Program-made: the position numbers and the translations under genes
Shown: piece after piece, positions 23,978-34,079 of the stretch
Numbering within the stretch: the first letter of the stretch is position 1
Layout of the letters: each line of letters opens with the position of its first letter
Origin: Pontibacillus yanchengensis Y32
Lineage (GTDB): Bacteria > Bacillota > Bacilli > Bacillales > BH030062
Length of the DNA: 44,062 nt
Assembly: GCF_000770635.1 (NCBI RefSeq)
Contig: NZ_AVBF01000035.1
Coordinates: forward strand, 1 to 44,062
Direction of reading: 5' to 3'
Notes under the pieces: generated by a model
Told to the model about the DNA's origin: nothing
Database searches by the model: none
What the model saw: the letters and a program-made list of their open reading frames with translations, nothing else

Positions 23978-24020
23978 CCTCACTTGTTGAACGAGTAAAA
24001 AGTTCAATAGTGAGGATTTT
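23978..24020 (+). terminator. Terminator in the 23.9-24.3 kb gap
   Basis: CCTCACT..TTGAAC pairs with GTTCAA..AGTGAGG (13 bp with a small bulge) followed by ATTTTAT. The rest of the 400-bp gap up to the potassium gene holds no ORF or recognised riboswitch; the c-di-AMP (ydaO) motif was looked for by eye and not seen. Confidence 0.65.
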
Positions 24021-24307
24021 ATATGAGGTTATAGATTATTAAGTGATTGTAATATAAATCATGTTAAAACCTGATTTACAGAAGGGAAGGCCCTCCTTTA
24101 TAATACTTCAGGTATAGAAATAAATTAGGCTGTATTTTCGAAAGTTTAGAGGTAAGTGCACACTCTCAATCATACATAAGATGAAAAAAACTCTTCATAA
24201 CCCCAAATTTTTTCCGATAATAAGAAATAAAACTCCTTATTTCGATGCTATACTATTGGAAGGTGCTACTATGAAGAAAGAAATATAGCAGAAGAAGGAG
24301 AAATATT

Positions 24308-25672
24308 ATGTGGATCAGACACCGAAGCTTCAGATGGCTCAATGACTTATCCCCGGTTCAAATAATTGTTATGTTCTACGCCTCTGCTGTATTACTAGCA
24401 TGCATTTTATTAGGACTTCCTGTATCGCATCAGGATGGAGTGGAAGTATCTCTAGTAGATTTAATTTTCACCTCTGTAAGTGCAGTTAGTGTAACAGGAT
24501 TAACTGTTTTGCCTACAAGTGAAACCTTTAGTGTAACAGGTGTATTTTTACTAGCGTTGGTTTTGCAATTTGGCGGAATTGGAATTATGGCTATTGGAAC
24601 ATTTATTTGGATCATTCTCGGTAAGAAAATCGGATTACGTGAACGTCGGTTAATTATGACCGATCAAAATCAAACAACTTTCCAAGGAATGGTCCGTTTA
24701 ATGAAGCAAATTCTATTCATGATTTTTTCTATAGAATTGATAGGGTTTCTCGTGCTAGGTACTTATTTCATGCAGTTTTTTGATACATGGCAAGAAGCTT
24801 ATTATCAAGGCTTTTTTGCTTCTATAAGTGCTACGACTAATGCTGGATTTGATATTACAGGACAATCATTAATTCCATTCCAGCATGACTATTTTGTCCA
24901 ATTTATCCATATTGTGCTAATTGTGTTGGGGGCAATTGGGTTTCCGGTACTAATAGAAGTGCGTGAATATTTATTCTCAACCAGTGAACAAAGGAAGTTC
25001 ATGCGTTTTTCAATGTTTACCAAATTAACTACTAGCACCTATTTAATTTTACTTTTAGTCGGAACTGTTTTTATTGCTCTTTTAGAGTTTAATCATTTCT
25101 TTGAAAATAAATCATGGCACGAAATTTTGTTTTACTCATTATTTCAGTCTGTAACTACAAGAAGTGCTGGACTATCAACAATGGATGTAAGTCAATTTAC
25201 TGAACAGACTCAGCTGCTTATGTCAGCGCTAATGTTCATAGGAGCCTCCCCAAGTAGTGTGGGAGGAGGGATACGAACAACATCCTTTGCTTTGGTCGTA
25301 ATCTTCCTGTTGACGTATGCACGGGGTCAGCAACGTATTCGCATCTTTAGAAGAGAAGTGCATGATGGTGATTTAATAAAAGCAGTAGTGGTTTCCATTA
25401 TGGCAGTTATTACATTTTTCACGGCAGTCGTCATATTGTCGATTACAGAGCCGTTTGGTTTAAATGAGATAATATTTGAAGTGGCTTCAGCCTTCGGTAC
25501 AACTGGTCTATCTCTAGGTATAACGCCAGAATTATCTTTAATAGGTAAATTTTTATTAATGGCACTTATGTTTATCGGTAGAATTGGAATTCTATCGTTC
25601 CTATTTACTTTTAAGAAAGATAAGAAAAGTGGTAATTATCATTATCCAACAGAACGTATTATTATTGGATAA
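24308..25672 (+). CDS. KtrB/TrkH-type potassium channel subunit
   Basis: 454-aa membrane subunit of a Ktr/Trk K+ uptake system. The four selectivity-filter repeats are visible: SAVSVTGLTV, ATTNAGFDIT, TTRSAGLSTMD and AFGTTGLSLGI; the gate loop GASPSSVGGGIRTTSF is also present. Such proteins work with a cytosolic RCK subunit (KtrA/KtrC), not encoded here, so it is probably a stand-alone KtrD-type gene. GAAGGAG precedes the ATG. The PAS-GGDEF-EAL gene starts 35 bp downstream. Confidence 0.9.
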   Translation: MWIRHRSFRWLNDLSPVQIIVMFYASAVLLACILLGLPVSHQDGVEVSLVDLIFTSVSAVSVTGLTVLPTSETFSVTGVFLLALVLQFGGIGIMAIGTFIWIILGKKIGLRERRLIMTDQNQTTFQGMVRLMKQILFMIFSIELIGFLVLGTYFMQFFDTWQEAYYQGFFASISATTNAGFDITGQSLIPFQHDYFVQFIHIVLIVLGAIGFPVLIEVREYLFSTSEQRKFMRFSMFTKLTTSTYLILLLVGTVFIALLEFNHFFENKSWHEILFYSLFQSVTTRSAGLSTMDVSQFTEQTQLLMSALMFIGASPSSVGGGIRTTSFALVVIFLLTYARGQQRIRIFRREVHDGDLIKAVVVSIMAVITFFTAVVILSITEPFGLNEIIFEVASAFGTTGLSLGITPELSLIGKFLLMALMFIGRIGILSFLFTFKKDKKSGNYHYPTERIIIG

Positions 25673-25707
25673 GTTAAAAGCAGGTATTGCTTTAGGGGGA
25701 ATACACT

Positions 25708-27684
25708 ATGCCCAACCCATCGAGTTATCAATCTCCTCTTTTGCATAAGTGGGTGCTAGAACACATACAAGAAGCGATTCTTTTTGTGAACGAAAAGGGA
25801 GAGGTGATTGATCAGAATACATCTGCATGTAAGTTATTAGATGTATCTGAACAAGGGTTACTATCTATTGATTATTTATTTGACTTTGAAACGTTACGAA
25901 ATAATCTTGAAAAGCAATTGTTATTACAAGTGAAAGATGGCTCTAAGAGATATTTCCAAGTGAAATGCTTGAAGTTTGAAGAGCCAGAACTTTTAGTATA
26001 TTGTCTTATTTTTTATCGGATTTCTCTTCATGAAAAAGTGAAAGAAACGAAAATGCGTTTGTATGAATCGATTCAAGCTGATCAAGAAGGGATGGTATTA
26101 CACGATCAAGGGACTATCATTGATTGTGATGAAAGCTTCGCGAATATGTTTGGGTATACATATCATGAGATGCTACAGAAGTCCGTATATGAATTAGTAA
26201 CACAAGGGAATCAATATAAATTACGCCAGCAGTTTGTTGATTATCCTGAAATCCCTTATGAGATGCAAGGTATTCGTAAAGATGGGTCATCTATATACGT
26301 AGAGATTATGGCACACCCTTACACGTATGATAACAAGACAGTGCGAGGAGCTATGATCCGTGATATCACAGTCCGAATGGAACAAAGGCAACAGATTGAA
26401 TTTATGGCTTACTATGATGATTTGACAGACCTACCTAATCGATTCTATTTTTTAAAAACCATTAATGAAGCCATATACTCAGCTCAAAAAAGCGGAGAGA
26501 AATTAGCTGTACACTTTATGGATATAGACTATTTTAAGCAAATAAATGACACAATGGGATATGTTTTTGGTGATCAATTATTATCTACTTGTGCAAATCG
26601 CTTAAAGCAACTTTTGGATGAACATGTTTTTATTGCTCGCATGGCAGGTGACGAGTTCTTAATTCTACAACGTGGTATTCAATGTAAAGAAGATGCAGAA
26701 GCATTTGCTACTAAAATAATCAATCTCTTTAAAGAGCCTATTAAAATTGACGATTTTGAATTGTACACATCTGTAAGTATTGGAATTAGTCATTATCCTG
26801 AGGATGGAAATGATGAAAACGAACTTATTAAACATGCAGATTCAGCTATGAATGTTATCAAACAGAATAATAGAAATAACTACAAAGTATTCGAAACCTC
26901 TATTTCTAAAGACTTTAAGACGATGTTAACGATGGAAACAGAATTAAGAAAAGCAATTGAAGAACAGCAATTTGAGTTGCATTATCAGCCTCAAAAGGAT
27001 ATTGGAAGTGAGAAAGTAGTTGGTGTAGAAGCATTACTTCGTTGGAAACATCCTGAAAAAGGATATATATCACCTGCAACGTTTATACCAATAGCTGAAA
27101 AGACGAGCTTAATTTTGGAAATAGGAAATTGGGTTTTACGAGAAGCATGCAAGCAAAATAAACAGTGGCAAAATCAAGGATACACTCCTGTAGTTGTAGG
27201 AGTAAATCTATCGGCAAAGCAATTCCATCAAGCAGATTTAGTTGACCAAGTTTCATCTATCCTTCATGAGACTGGATTACTTGCTTGCTATTTAGAGCTG
27301 GAAATTACAGAGAGTATGGCGATGTCTAATGAGGAAGATATTATACATACCCTAATAGGCTTACGAGAATTAGGTGTCCATGTTTCCATAGATGACTTTG
27401 GGACAGGGTATTCCTCTCTTAAATATTTGAGCAGATTTCCTGTAAATAAACTAAAAATTGATAAAGCGTTTATTCATGAAAACAGAAAGCAAAATGAAGC
27501 TATTGTGAAATCTATTATTCACATGTCTCATTCCTTAAATATGAAAGTAATAGCTGAAGGTGTTGAAACAGAGGAACAATTACACTTCTTGCAAAAAGAG
27601 AAATGTGATGAGATGCAAGGGTTTTATTACAGTAAGCCCTTACCAGCAACTCATGTTACGCCTATTCTTCAATGTGTTAAGTGA
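25708..27684 (+). CDS. PAS-PAS-GGDEF-EAL cyclic-di-GMP protein
   Basis: 658-aa protein without membrane segments. Two PAS domains (about 10-110 and 120-225), GGDEF (about 230-395) and EAL (about 405-655). The cyclase motif reads AGDEF instead of GGDEF, so activity is possible but uncertain. The phosphodiesterase residues appear complete: EALLRW, VNLSAKQF, ITES, DDFGTGYSSL, KIDKAF and EGVET. It probably degrades c-di-GMP. AGGGGGAA precedes the ATG; it may be co-transcribed with the potassium gene. Confidence 0.88.
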   Translation: MPNPSSYQSPLLHKWVLEHIQEAILFVNEKGEVIDQNTSACKLLDVSEQGLLSIDYLFDFETLRNNLEKQLLLQVKDGSKRYFQVKCLKFEEPELLVYCLIFYRISLHEKVKETKMRLYESIQADQEGMVLHDQGTIIDCDESFANMFGYTYHEMLQKSVYELVTQGNQYKLRQQFVDYPEIPYEMQGIRKDGSSIYVEIMAHPYTYDNKTVRGAMIRDITVRMEQRQQIEFMAYYDDLTDLPNRFYFLKTINEAIYSAQKSGEKLAVHFMDIDYFKQINDTMGYVFGDQLLSTCANRLKQLLDEHVFIARMAGDEFLILQRGIQCKEDAEAFATKIINLFKEPIKIDDFELYTSVSIGISHYPEDGNDENELIKHADSAMNVIKQNNRNNYKVFETSISKDFKTMLTMETELRKAIEEQQFELHYQPQKDIGSEKVVGVEALLRWKHPEKGYISPATFIPIAEKTSLILEIGNWVLREACKQNKQWQNQGYTPVVVGVNLSAKQFHQADLVDQVSSILHETGLLACYLELEITESMAMSNEEDIIHTLIGLRELGVHVSIDDFGTGYSSLKYLSRFPVNKLKIDKAFIHENRKQNEAIVKSIIHMSHSLNMKVIAEGVETEEQLHFLQKEKCDEMQGFYYSKPLPATHVTPILQCVK

Positions 27685-27685
27685 T

Positions 27686-27892
27686 AGTTGAAAAAAAGGG
27701 CGCTAGAGTTGGACGTGGCTAAAGCGCAAGCGCCTTGCTCACCCCCTCGGGGTCTTAAGCAAAGCCTCGTCGTGGCAAAATTGCCACAGAGAGGCTTTGC
27801 TTAAGACCCCGAGGGGGTAGGCGCTGAAGCTGGACATGACCACTTCACTTTTTCAGTTATAAGCAAGCATTGAATTTTATAATTTTCTAGTG
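27686..27892 (-). repeat. R1 ends flanking a large hairpin
   Basis: Right side (27820-27892) is the R1 left flank on the minus strand (GAAAAAGTGAAGTGG, then AAAATTCAATGCTTGC). The left side (27697-27712) is another R1 end. The R1 interior is missing and is replaced by a near-perfect hairpin. Confidence 0.65.
27730..27826. repeat. 28-bp-arm hairpin
   Basis: Arms at 27741-27768 and 27791-27818 are perfect inverted repeats of 28 bp, starting ACCCCCTCGGGGTCTTAAGC on the left. The 22-base centre contains GTGGCAA and TTGCCAC, continuing the pairing, and outer AGCGCC/GGCGCT extends it. There is no T-run, so it is not a standard terminator. Confidence 0.85.
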
Positions 27893-27903
27893 TACACGAT
27901 AAG

Positions 27904-27936
27904 AAAAACCCTCTTTGAAAAAAGAGGGTTTTTGTT
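27904..27936 (-). terminator. Terminator of the YjcZ-like gene
   Basis: AAAAACCCTCTTT, loop GAAA, AAAGAGGGTTTTT: a 13-bp perfect stem whose A/T ends give T-runs in both directions. Confidence 0.88.
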
Positions 27937-27950
27937 TGTCTCATTTTTTA

Positions 27951-28085
27951 TTAGCAATAAAAAGCTGCACCTACGATAATAAGCAGAATGAATAGTACAA
28001 CAATTAAAGCAAATCCACCACCATAGCCAGCGCCGCCATAGCCGCCACCATAGCAACAACCGTAGCCACCATATCCATAGCCCAT
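27951..28085 (-). CDS. YjcZ-family small sporulation-type protein
   Basis: 44-aa protein: a Gly/Tyr-rich front ([18 protein letters not shown]) and a hydrophobic C-terminal segment ([20 protein letters not shown]). This is the YjcZ/YwqI-type small-protein layout known from sporulating bacilli. AGGAGGTGAT precedes the ATG. A SigK-like promoter lies upstream. The role is not established; relatives are spore-associated. Confidence 0.8.
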   Translation of the reverse strand: MGYGYGGYGCCYGGGYGGAGYGGGFALIVVLFILLIIVGAAFYC

Positions 28086-28112
28086 TCATATCACCTCCTG
28101 AAGACTTTACAT

Positions 28113-29912
28113 TCATACTATATGGTGAAATGACCAATATTGTATGGACGCCTGCCTACCATTTGGTAATTTCTTAAGAGGATATGGGATAGATCCCTTT
28201 TTAATCTCTACTTTCTTACCCTCTGGTGAATAAATAGCAATTAGCAATGAGGGTGTCTCCTTAACTAATCCATTTTGCAAATATTCATCTATGTCAAAAG
28301 ACAATAGGTCAATCATGGTGTGTTTGTGTAATTCCTTTCTGGTGTATCCTTGTTCAGAGAAGTCATAATACTTCCATACGTGTTCATATATCTCTTGTTT
28401 CTCTTGATGTTCTATTCCCCTTTGTTTCCAACTATTTCTAGGCTTTTGTCGGAAATTCAGATAATAGTCCATATCCATTAACCCTTCAACTATATCAGCA
28501 TGATGTAAGGCATGTTTCTCTATGAATTGGTATAACCTGCTAAACAAATCAGTTAGTTGGTGACCGATTTTGTTCCATTTTTGCTGATGCCAGTATTCAC
28601 CAAACAATTGAAAGAAGTCAAAAGGTGTCTCAAAAATATGTTCAACGATATAGTTTACAGTGTAATCCATAAAGTGTTTATTCCAATATTTCTCTAATAT
28701 ATCTTCCACTCTTTTTATTTTTATTACATCTAAAAATGAAAGTGCGTTATTGGATAGCATTTCATATGGAGCATAATCCATATAAGTATATCCCCATTGA
28801 TGAGCATTATTACGAAGGCCGGTACCTCTAAGCATTTTTAAAAAACCAAGCTGTAATTCTTCAGGTCTCATTGCAAATACATCATTAAAGGTTTGGCGAA
28901 ATGATTGATAGTCTTCTTCTGGTAACCCTGCGATAAGATCTAAATGTTGAACAACCTTCCCACCATCTTTAACCATCGTAATTGTACGAGTTAGTTTGTT
29001 AAAGTTTTGTTTTCGCTTTATAAGCTCATTGGTATGATCGTTGGTGGATTGTACACCAATTTCAAAACGAAATAAACCTTCGGGTGCGTTTTCGTTAATG
29101 AATTCTAAAACTTCCGGCCGCATTATGTCTGCGGTAATCTCAAATTGGAATACGACACCCGGTCGGTGATGTTTAATAAGAAAATCAAACATTTCAAAGG
29201 CATATTTACGATTGATATTAAATGTTCGGTCTAGAAATTTTATTGTCTTAGCTCCATGATCCATTAAGTAGGTTAACTCGTCCTTCATGCGGTCAATATC
29301 AAAGTAACGAACACCAAACTCAATTGAGCTTAAACAAAACTGGCAAGTAAAGGGGCACCCTCGACTTGTTTCAACATATGTTACACGTTTGGATAAGTCA
29401 GGTAAATCTTCTTCAAAACGGAAGGGGGAGGGAATCTCATTTAATGGGAATTTAGGTGCGTTAGGGTTTGATTGTATTTCGCCTCTTTCATCTCTGTATG
29501 TAATTCCATTTAGTGAATGGAGAGATTGATTGGTTTGTATAGAACTTAGCAATTTATTAAATGTTTGTTCACCTTCCCCCCTCACAATAATATCGACTTC
29601 AGGTACACGCTGTAACCAATATTCACTATCGTAGGTTACTTCTGGACCGCCTAGTATAATTCTTACATTTGGATGGATTTTTTTTAAGATCGAAATCACA
29701 GGAATGGTTTCTTCTATGTTCCAAATATAGCAACTGAAGCCAATGACATCTGGATTTAGATCATATAGAGTACCTGCTATCTCTAAGGAAGGATCGTTTA
29801 TTGTAAATTCTTTTATGAGTACATCAAAATCTGAAGAAGTAGCTTTTAGATACCTTAAAGCCAAAGAGGTATGAATATATTTAGCATTTAACGTAGATAC
29901 AACCGTTTTCAT
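28113..29912 (-). CDS. B12-binding-domain radical SAM protein (DUF4080 type)
   Basis: 599-aa enzyme with an N-terminal cobalamin-binding-like domain (residues 1-140, with ILGGPEVTYD) and a radical SAM core whose 4Fe-4S cysteines are in RGCPFTCQFC; the C-terminal DUF4080-like part follows. The cobalamin motif DxHxxG is not obvious. Found widely in Firmicutes; substrate unknown. Start is the ATG at 29912 with TTGGAGTG upstream; the frame extends to 30044 without a site. Divergent from the carotenoid operon. Confidence 0.83.
   Translation of the reverse strand: MKTVVSTLNAKYIHTSLALRYLKATSSDFDVLIKEFTINDPSLEIAGTLYDLNPDVIGFSCYIWNIEETIPVISILKKIHPNVRIILGGPEVTYDSEYWLQRVPEVDIIVRGEGEQTFNKLLSSIQTNQSLHSLNGITYRDERGEIQSNPNAPKFPLNEIPSPFRFEEDLPDLSKRVTYVETSRGCPFTCQFCLSSIEFGVRYFDIDRMKDELTYLMDHGAKTIKFLDRTFNINRKYAFEMFDFLIKHHRPGVVFQFEITADIMRPEVLEFINENAPEGLFRFEIGVQSTNDHTNELIKRKQNFNKLTRTITMVKDGGKVVQHLDLIAGLPEEDYQSFRQTFNDVFAMRPEELQLGFLKMLRGTGLRNNAHQWGYTYMDYAPYEMLSNNALSFLDVIKIKRVEDILEKYWNKHFMDYTVNYIVEHIFETPFDFFQLFGEYWHQQKWNKIGHQLTDLFSRLYQFIEKHALHHADIVEGLMDMDYYLNFRQKPRNSWKQRGIEHQEKQEIYEHVWKYYDFSEQGYTRKELHKHTMIDLLSFDIDEYLQNGLVKETPSLLIAIYSPEGKKVEIKKGSIPYPLKKLPNGRQASIQYWSFHHIV
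28116..28143 (-). promoter_or_regulatory. SigK-like promoter of the YjcZ-like gene
   Basis: On the minus strand ACA (28143-28141), 16 bp, CATATAGTA (28124-28116) fits the late mother-cell pattern (AC, N16, CATAnnnTA). It overlaps the 3' end of the upstream radical SAM gene. Confidence 0.4.
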
Positions 29913-30154
29913 GTTTACACTCCAATTCATCTCATTACGTTTATTTAATATATTACCATATTGTAGAAAGGAAATCTTTTCAATGTTTAATATAGACAAA
30001 CTACATACATCAACATAGTGATCAGAACCATACCAGGCATACAATGTTTCCCCAAGTTTACGTAAAGTAAAATGAAGCTATTTTGTACAATAGTTTTCCT
30101 ATTTAAATAAAATCTCATTATGTAGAGGTTAGTAGAGTAAAGAAATTGTTTTCG

Positions 30155-30204
30155 TTGCAGTTTCATATCTCACTGTGTATAATGAATGTACAACAAATGT
30201 ACAA
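30155..30204 (+). promoter_or_regulatory. crt promoter with TGTACA repeats
   Basis: TTGCAG (30155-30160), 17 bp, TATAAT (30178-30183). Overlapping the predicted start are ATGTACAA at 30186 and 30197, direct repeats 11 bp apart each containing palindromic TGTACA. A third, TTGTACAA, lies at 30083-30090. The arrangement suggests a repressor operator; no regulator gene is in the window. Confidence 0.55.
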
Positions 30205-30211
30205 TAAGGCG

Positions 30212-31708
30212 GTGAGGGATATTCGAAAAATAATTATCATTGGTGCTGGACCAGGAGGACTTGCTACAGCAATGTTACTGTCTGCAAAGGGATTTGATGT
30301 TCATGTATATGAAAAACAATCCCAAGTAGGTGGTCGAAACGTGGCATTAACATTAGGTGAGTACAGGTTTGATGTAGGTCCAACATTCTTTAGTATGCCT
30401 CACATTTTAGAAGAATTGTTTCAAGCAGCAGATCGAAAGCTTGAAGACTATATGAATCTCAAAGAGTTAGACCCGATGTATGATTTATTTTTTCCAGATA
30501 AGCAACTAACGATGTACCGAGATTCTGAGAAAATGAACCAACAAATCAACATTCATTTTCCAGGTGATGAACAGGGTTATACAAGATTTATGAATGATAC
30601 ACGCAAACGCATGAATGCATTAATGCCCATGTTGCAAAATCGTCACCATCGACTTGTTGATTATATACGCCCCAGAACGCTAAAAGCTTTACCATATCTA
30701 GCATTGGGGAAATCATTATACGGTGTATTATCTGACTATTTCTCCTCAGAACAATTAAAACTCGCTTTTACTTTTCAAGCTAAGTATTTAGGGATGTCCC
30801 CATGGGAATGTCCTGGAGCATTTTCAATACTTTCTTTTATGGAACATGAATATGGTGTGTTTCACCCAATAGGTGGAGTGAATCAAATCTCTGAAACGAT
30901 GGCAGAGGTTGTGAAAGAACATGGTGGCAAAATTCATTTAAATAGTGGAGTGAAAAAACTTTCACTTTCTGGAAAAAAGGTTACTGGAATACAACTTGAG
31001 GATGGCTCTTCTATTGATGCAGATGATGTGGTAGTAAATGCAGACTTTGCTCATGCAATGGAACATTTGGTTGAAGAACCAGTACTAAAGAAATATTCAT
31101 CCGAAAACTTAGCAAATAAAAAGTATTCATGCTCCACTTTTATGATGTATTTAGGTGTGAATGAAGAAATTAATCTACCACATCATTCAATCATTTTTTC
31201 GGAGGATTATAAACAGAATGTGGAAGAAATCACTCAATCTATGAAACTTTCTGCAGATCCTTCTATATATATACACAATGCATCTATTACTGATCCGACT
31301 TTAGCACCTACTGGTAAATCAGCATTGTACGTGTTAGCCCCCGTGCCAAATAATTTCTCGGAAATAGAATGGGACACAATGAAGTATCAGTTTAGAAGTT
31401 TAATTTTACAACAAATTTACAACCGAACAGGTATTAACCTTACAGAAGAGATAATTGAAGTAGAAAAAATTCTAACACCAAGAGGATGGGAAGAGGATTA
31501 CTCTGTTTATAAAGGTGCAACCTTTAATTTAGGTCATCAGTTATCTCAAATGATGTACTTCCGACCTCATAACCGATTTAATGAATTAAAAAATTGTTGG
31601 ATTGTTGGTGGGGGCACACACCCTGGAAGCGGTTTGCCAACCATATTAGAATCCGCAAGAATTACAGCAAATTGGCTAGCTGAAGGGGAAGAGGTGAAAA
31701 ACGCATGA
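30212..31708 (+). CDS. crtN: CrtN-type carotenoid desaturase
   Basis: 498-aa FAD-dependent CrtI/CrtN-family protein, dehydrosqualene (diapophytoene) desaturase in the likely role. It has IIIIGAGPGGLATAMLLSAKG with the dinucleotide fold, GGRN, and at the end GGGTHPGSGLPTILESARI. KYSCSTFMMYLGV and DPSIYIHNAS align with S. aureus CrtN. The strong promoter at 30155-30183 excludes the upstream ATGs at 30146 and 30182; GTG at 30212 (or ATG 30197) is the probable start. Overlaps the next gene by 4 bp. Confidence 0.82.
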   Translation: MRDIRKIIIIGAGPGGLATAMLLSAKGFDVHVYEKQSQVGGRNVALTLGEYRFDVGPTFFSMPHILEELFQAADRKLEDYMNLKELDPMYDLFFPDKQLTMYRDSEKMNQQINIHFPGDEQGYTRFMNDTRKRMNALMPMLQNRHHRLVDYIRPRTLKALPYLALGKSLYGVLSDYFSSEQLKLAFTFQAKYLGMSPWECPGAFSILSFMEHEYGVFHPIGGVNQISETMAEVVKEHGGKIHLNSGVKKLSLSGKKVTGIQLEDGSSIDADDVVVNADFAHAMEHLVEEPVLKKYSSENLANKKYSCSTFMMYLGVNEEINLPHHSIIFSEDYKQNVEEITQSMKLSADPSIYIHNASITDPTLAPTGKSALYVLAPVPNNFSEIEWDTMKYQFRSLILQQIYNRTGINLTEEIIEVEKILTPRGWEEDYSVYKGATFNLGHQLSQMMYFRPHNRFNELKNCWIVGGGTHPGSGLPTILESARITANWLAEGEEVKNA

Positions 31709-33174
31709 CACGAGACATATCTATCGTAGGAGGTGGCATAGGTGGTTTAGTTACTGCACTATTGCTATCACAAGACACAGAAAATCGGATTACTATCTAT
31801 GAAAAACAACAAACAATGGGTGGGCGCCTCAGTTTCATTTATGAAGGTGAAGATCGAATAGATCAAGGTCCGACTATAATCCTTCTACCTGACATGCTTT
31901 TATCTATTTTAAATGAAGGTGGAATATCTAGAGAAAAGTTACCTATTGTCCCATGTGACCCCCTATATTCAATAGAGCATGAAAATGGTAAACGAATGTA
32001 TAAATATCGTGATATACAAAAACAAAGAGAAGAAATCGAGCGGTTATTTCCAGGTGAAGGTGAAGGTTTCGATCGATTTATTAGGGATATGAAATGGCGT
32101 TACGCATTAGGAGAAAAACAATTTTTAAAACAGCAATTTATTAATAAAAAAGACTTTTTCTCAAGAAAAAACCTTCATTCCCTTGTGAAGATGAAAGCAT
32201 ATCTTCATGTGAAGCGCCTTCTAAAACAATATTTTAAGAGTGAAGAGTTACAGAATATCTATGCTTTGCAGACGCTATATATTGGAGGTAATCCTGGAGA
32301 ATCACCTGCCCTTTATTCACTAGTCTCCTATAGTGAACATGAACATGGGATTTGGTATTTAAAAGGTGGATACGCTAGCTTAGTAGATATTATAGTAAAG
32401 GAATTAGAGAAGAGAAATGTGAGTATGGTTAATGGTGCTAAAGTGGAAGAAGTTGTTGTTCAACAGAAGCATTGTGAAGGGGTGAAAGTGAACGGTGAGT
32501 TTGTCCCTTATGATGATGTGATTATGAATGGAGATTTCCCTATCATGGATCAATTAATGCCTGTTGAAAACAAATTAAACCGAACTTATACACCTTCCTC
32601 AGGATGTTTTCTATTGTACATGGGATTAGATAAAAATTATGAACAACCTTCTATTCATCGATTCTTTATGGGGAAAGATTTCGACTCTCATATGAGAGAT
32701 GTATTTCAACATAAACGTTTACCAGAAAATCCATCTATTTATACGTTTCACCCCTCATTAATCGATCATTCCTTAGCGAAAGATAGTGAAGGCATATTAT
32801 ATACGTTGGTTCCAGTGCCCTCTGGAGAACAAATAGATTGGTCACAAAAAGAGGAATATGCTGATTATATCCTGGAATTGTTGGAAGAGAGAGGCTATCC
32901 AAACTTACGAAATCATCTTACATGGTTGAAGATTAAAACCCCTCAAGAAGCAATGCAAGAAGGTTTATATTCTGGTGGAAGTTTTGGAATAGCCCCAACC
33001 TTATTCCAATCCGGCGCTTTTCGTCCTCAGTTAAAACCATATGATGTGGACAATATATATGCCGTAGGTGCCTCTATTCATCCAGGTGGGGGTGTACCTA
33101 TTGTGATGCAAGGTGCTAAGTTGCTTGCAGATTATCTTATGGAGCAAAATTCTGCTATACTACAACATAAGTGA
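31705..33174 (+). CDS. Second CrtN-family desaturase/oxidase
   Basis: 489-aa FAD protein of the same family: [18 protein letters not shown] at the N terminus, [20 protein letters not shown] in the middle, and [19 protein letters not shown] at the end. It is about as similar to S. aureus CrtN as its upstream neighbour, so it may share desaturation steps or oxidise one end group (crtNb/crtNc type). The 4-bp ATGA overlap with the previous gene indicates coupling. Confidence 0.82.
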   Translation: MTRDISIVGGGIGGLVTALLLSQDTENRITIYEKQQTMGGRLSFIYEGEDRIDQGPTIILLPDMLLSILNEGGISREKLPIVPCDPLYSIEHENGKRMYKYRDIQKQREEIERLFPGEGEGFDRFIRDMKWRYALGEKQFLKQQFINKKDFFSRKNLHSLVKMKAYLHVKRLLKQYFKSEELQNIYALQTLYIGGNPGESPALYSLVSYSEHEHGIWYLKGGYASLVDIIVKELEKRNVSMVNGAKVEEVVVQQKHCEGVKVNGEFVPYDDVIMNGDFPIMDQLMPVENKLNRTYTPSSGCFLLYMGLDKNYEQPSIHRFFMGKDFDSHMRDVFQHKRLPENPSIYTFHPSLIDHSLAKDSEGILYTLVPVPSGEQIDWSQKEEYADYILELLEERGYPNLRNHLTWLKIKTPQEAMQEGLYSGGSFGIAPTLFQSGAFRPQLKPYDVDNIYAVGASIHPGGGVPIVMQGAKLLADYLMEQNSAILQHK

Positions 33175-33185
33175 GGTGCATTGTT

Positions 33186-34034
33186 TTGAATACTACCCAG
33201 TCTGCTTATGAATACTGCAAGGCTATTATTGACAAACATTCTAAAACTTTCTCTAAAGCATTTGCTCTACTGCCAAAAAAACAAAAACAAGCAGTCTGGG
33301 CGATTTATGCTTTTTGTCGCCAAGTAGATGATATCGTTGATGAAGGTCAAAACCCTTCAAAGGAATTAAAAGAATTTGAACAAGAGTTCCATTATTTTTT
33401 AGCTGGTCATTTACCTAGTGATGACCCCATGTGGTTAGCTTTACAAGATGTTTTTCAAAGATTCAATATGGATACTGTACCATTTCAGGAAATGATTGAT
33501 GGTCAAAGGTTAGATATTGATTCACATATCGTCCAAACAGAAGATGAATTAATGAGTTATTGCTATCTTGTAGCAAGCACAGTGGGCTTGATGCTTCTAC
33601 CTGTTATTGCTCCTGGTAAGGAAGAGAAACTTCGTGAAGGAGCTATTCATTTAGGAAAAGGAATGCAATTGACGAATATATTGAGAGATATTGGGGAGGA
33701 CATGGAACGTAATAGAGTATATATACCTGAGGAAGTAATGGTTAAGTATGACTATGGTTATGATGAGTTATACAATCAAACAATCAATTCCTCCTTCATT
33801 CAACTATGGGAAGACCTAGCTCATAAAGCTCAAAAACATTACGAACTTGCATTAGAGACAATACATGAATATCCATTGTATTCGAGAACACCTGTTAAAG
33901 GAGCTGCTTATCTTTATAAAGCTATTTTACCAGCTATTCGCGAAAATAATTATCAGGTATTCAGTGAACGCAATTATGTAAGTGATCGTCAGAAGAAAGA
34001 AATCTTAGCGAACATGAATATGATAAAAGCGTAA
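33186..34034 (+). CDS. crtM: Dehydrosqualene/phytoene synthase-type enzyme
   Basis: 282-aa synthase that condenses two prenyl diphosphates head to head; in C30 pathways this is CrtM making dehydrosqualene from farnesyl diphosphate. [13 protein letters not shown] opens it; the two Asp motifs are RQVDDIVDE (about 48-56) and [18 protein letters not shown]. Start is TTG at 33186 with GTGAGGTG 9 bases upstream; the frame reaches GTG 33171. Third gene of the operon, followed by a terminator. C30 rather than C40 is inferred from the CrtP/CrtQ set. Confidence 0.88.
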   Translation: MNTTQSAYEYCKAIIDKHSKTFSKAFALLPKKQKQAVWAIYAFCRQVDDIVDEGQNPSKELKEFEQEFHYFLAGHLPSDDPMWLALQDVFQRFNMDTVPFQEMIDGQRLDIDSHIVQTEDELMSYCYLVASTVGLMLLPVIAPGKEEKLREGAIHLGKGMQLTNILRDIGEDMERNRVYIPEEVMVKYDYGYDELYNQTINSSFIQLWEDLAHKAQKHYELALETIHEYPLYSRTPVKGAAYLYKAILPAIRENNYQVFSERNYVSDRQKKEILANMNMIKA

Positions 34035-34060
34035 ACCTCTAGAGGGTTTACGCTTTTTTG
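34025..34060 (+). terminator. Terminator of the crtN-crtN-crtM operon
   Basis: AAAGCGTAAACC, TCTAGA centre, GGGTTTACGCTTT then TTTG; 12-15-bp stem overlapping the crtM stop codon. Confidence 0.9.
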
Positions 34061-34079
34061 AAATTTATATTTAGGAATA

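Noticed and set aside
23907-24307. c-di-AMP riboswitch before the potassium channel gene
   Set aside because: Potassium genes in bacilli often have one, but the conserved core was not seen here.
27877-28137. 86-codon ORF with Trp-rich content over the YjcZ gene
   Set aside because: It is an out-of-frame shadow of the Gly/Tyr codons of the YjcZ-like gene and its terminator.
30146-30211. Upstream ATG start for the first crtN
   Set aside because: It lies inside or before the TTGCAG-17-TATAAT promoter, so it would not be in the mRNA.
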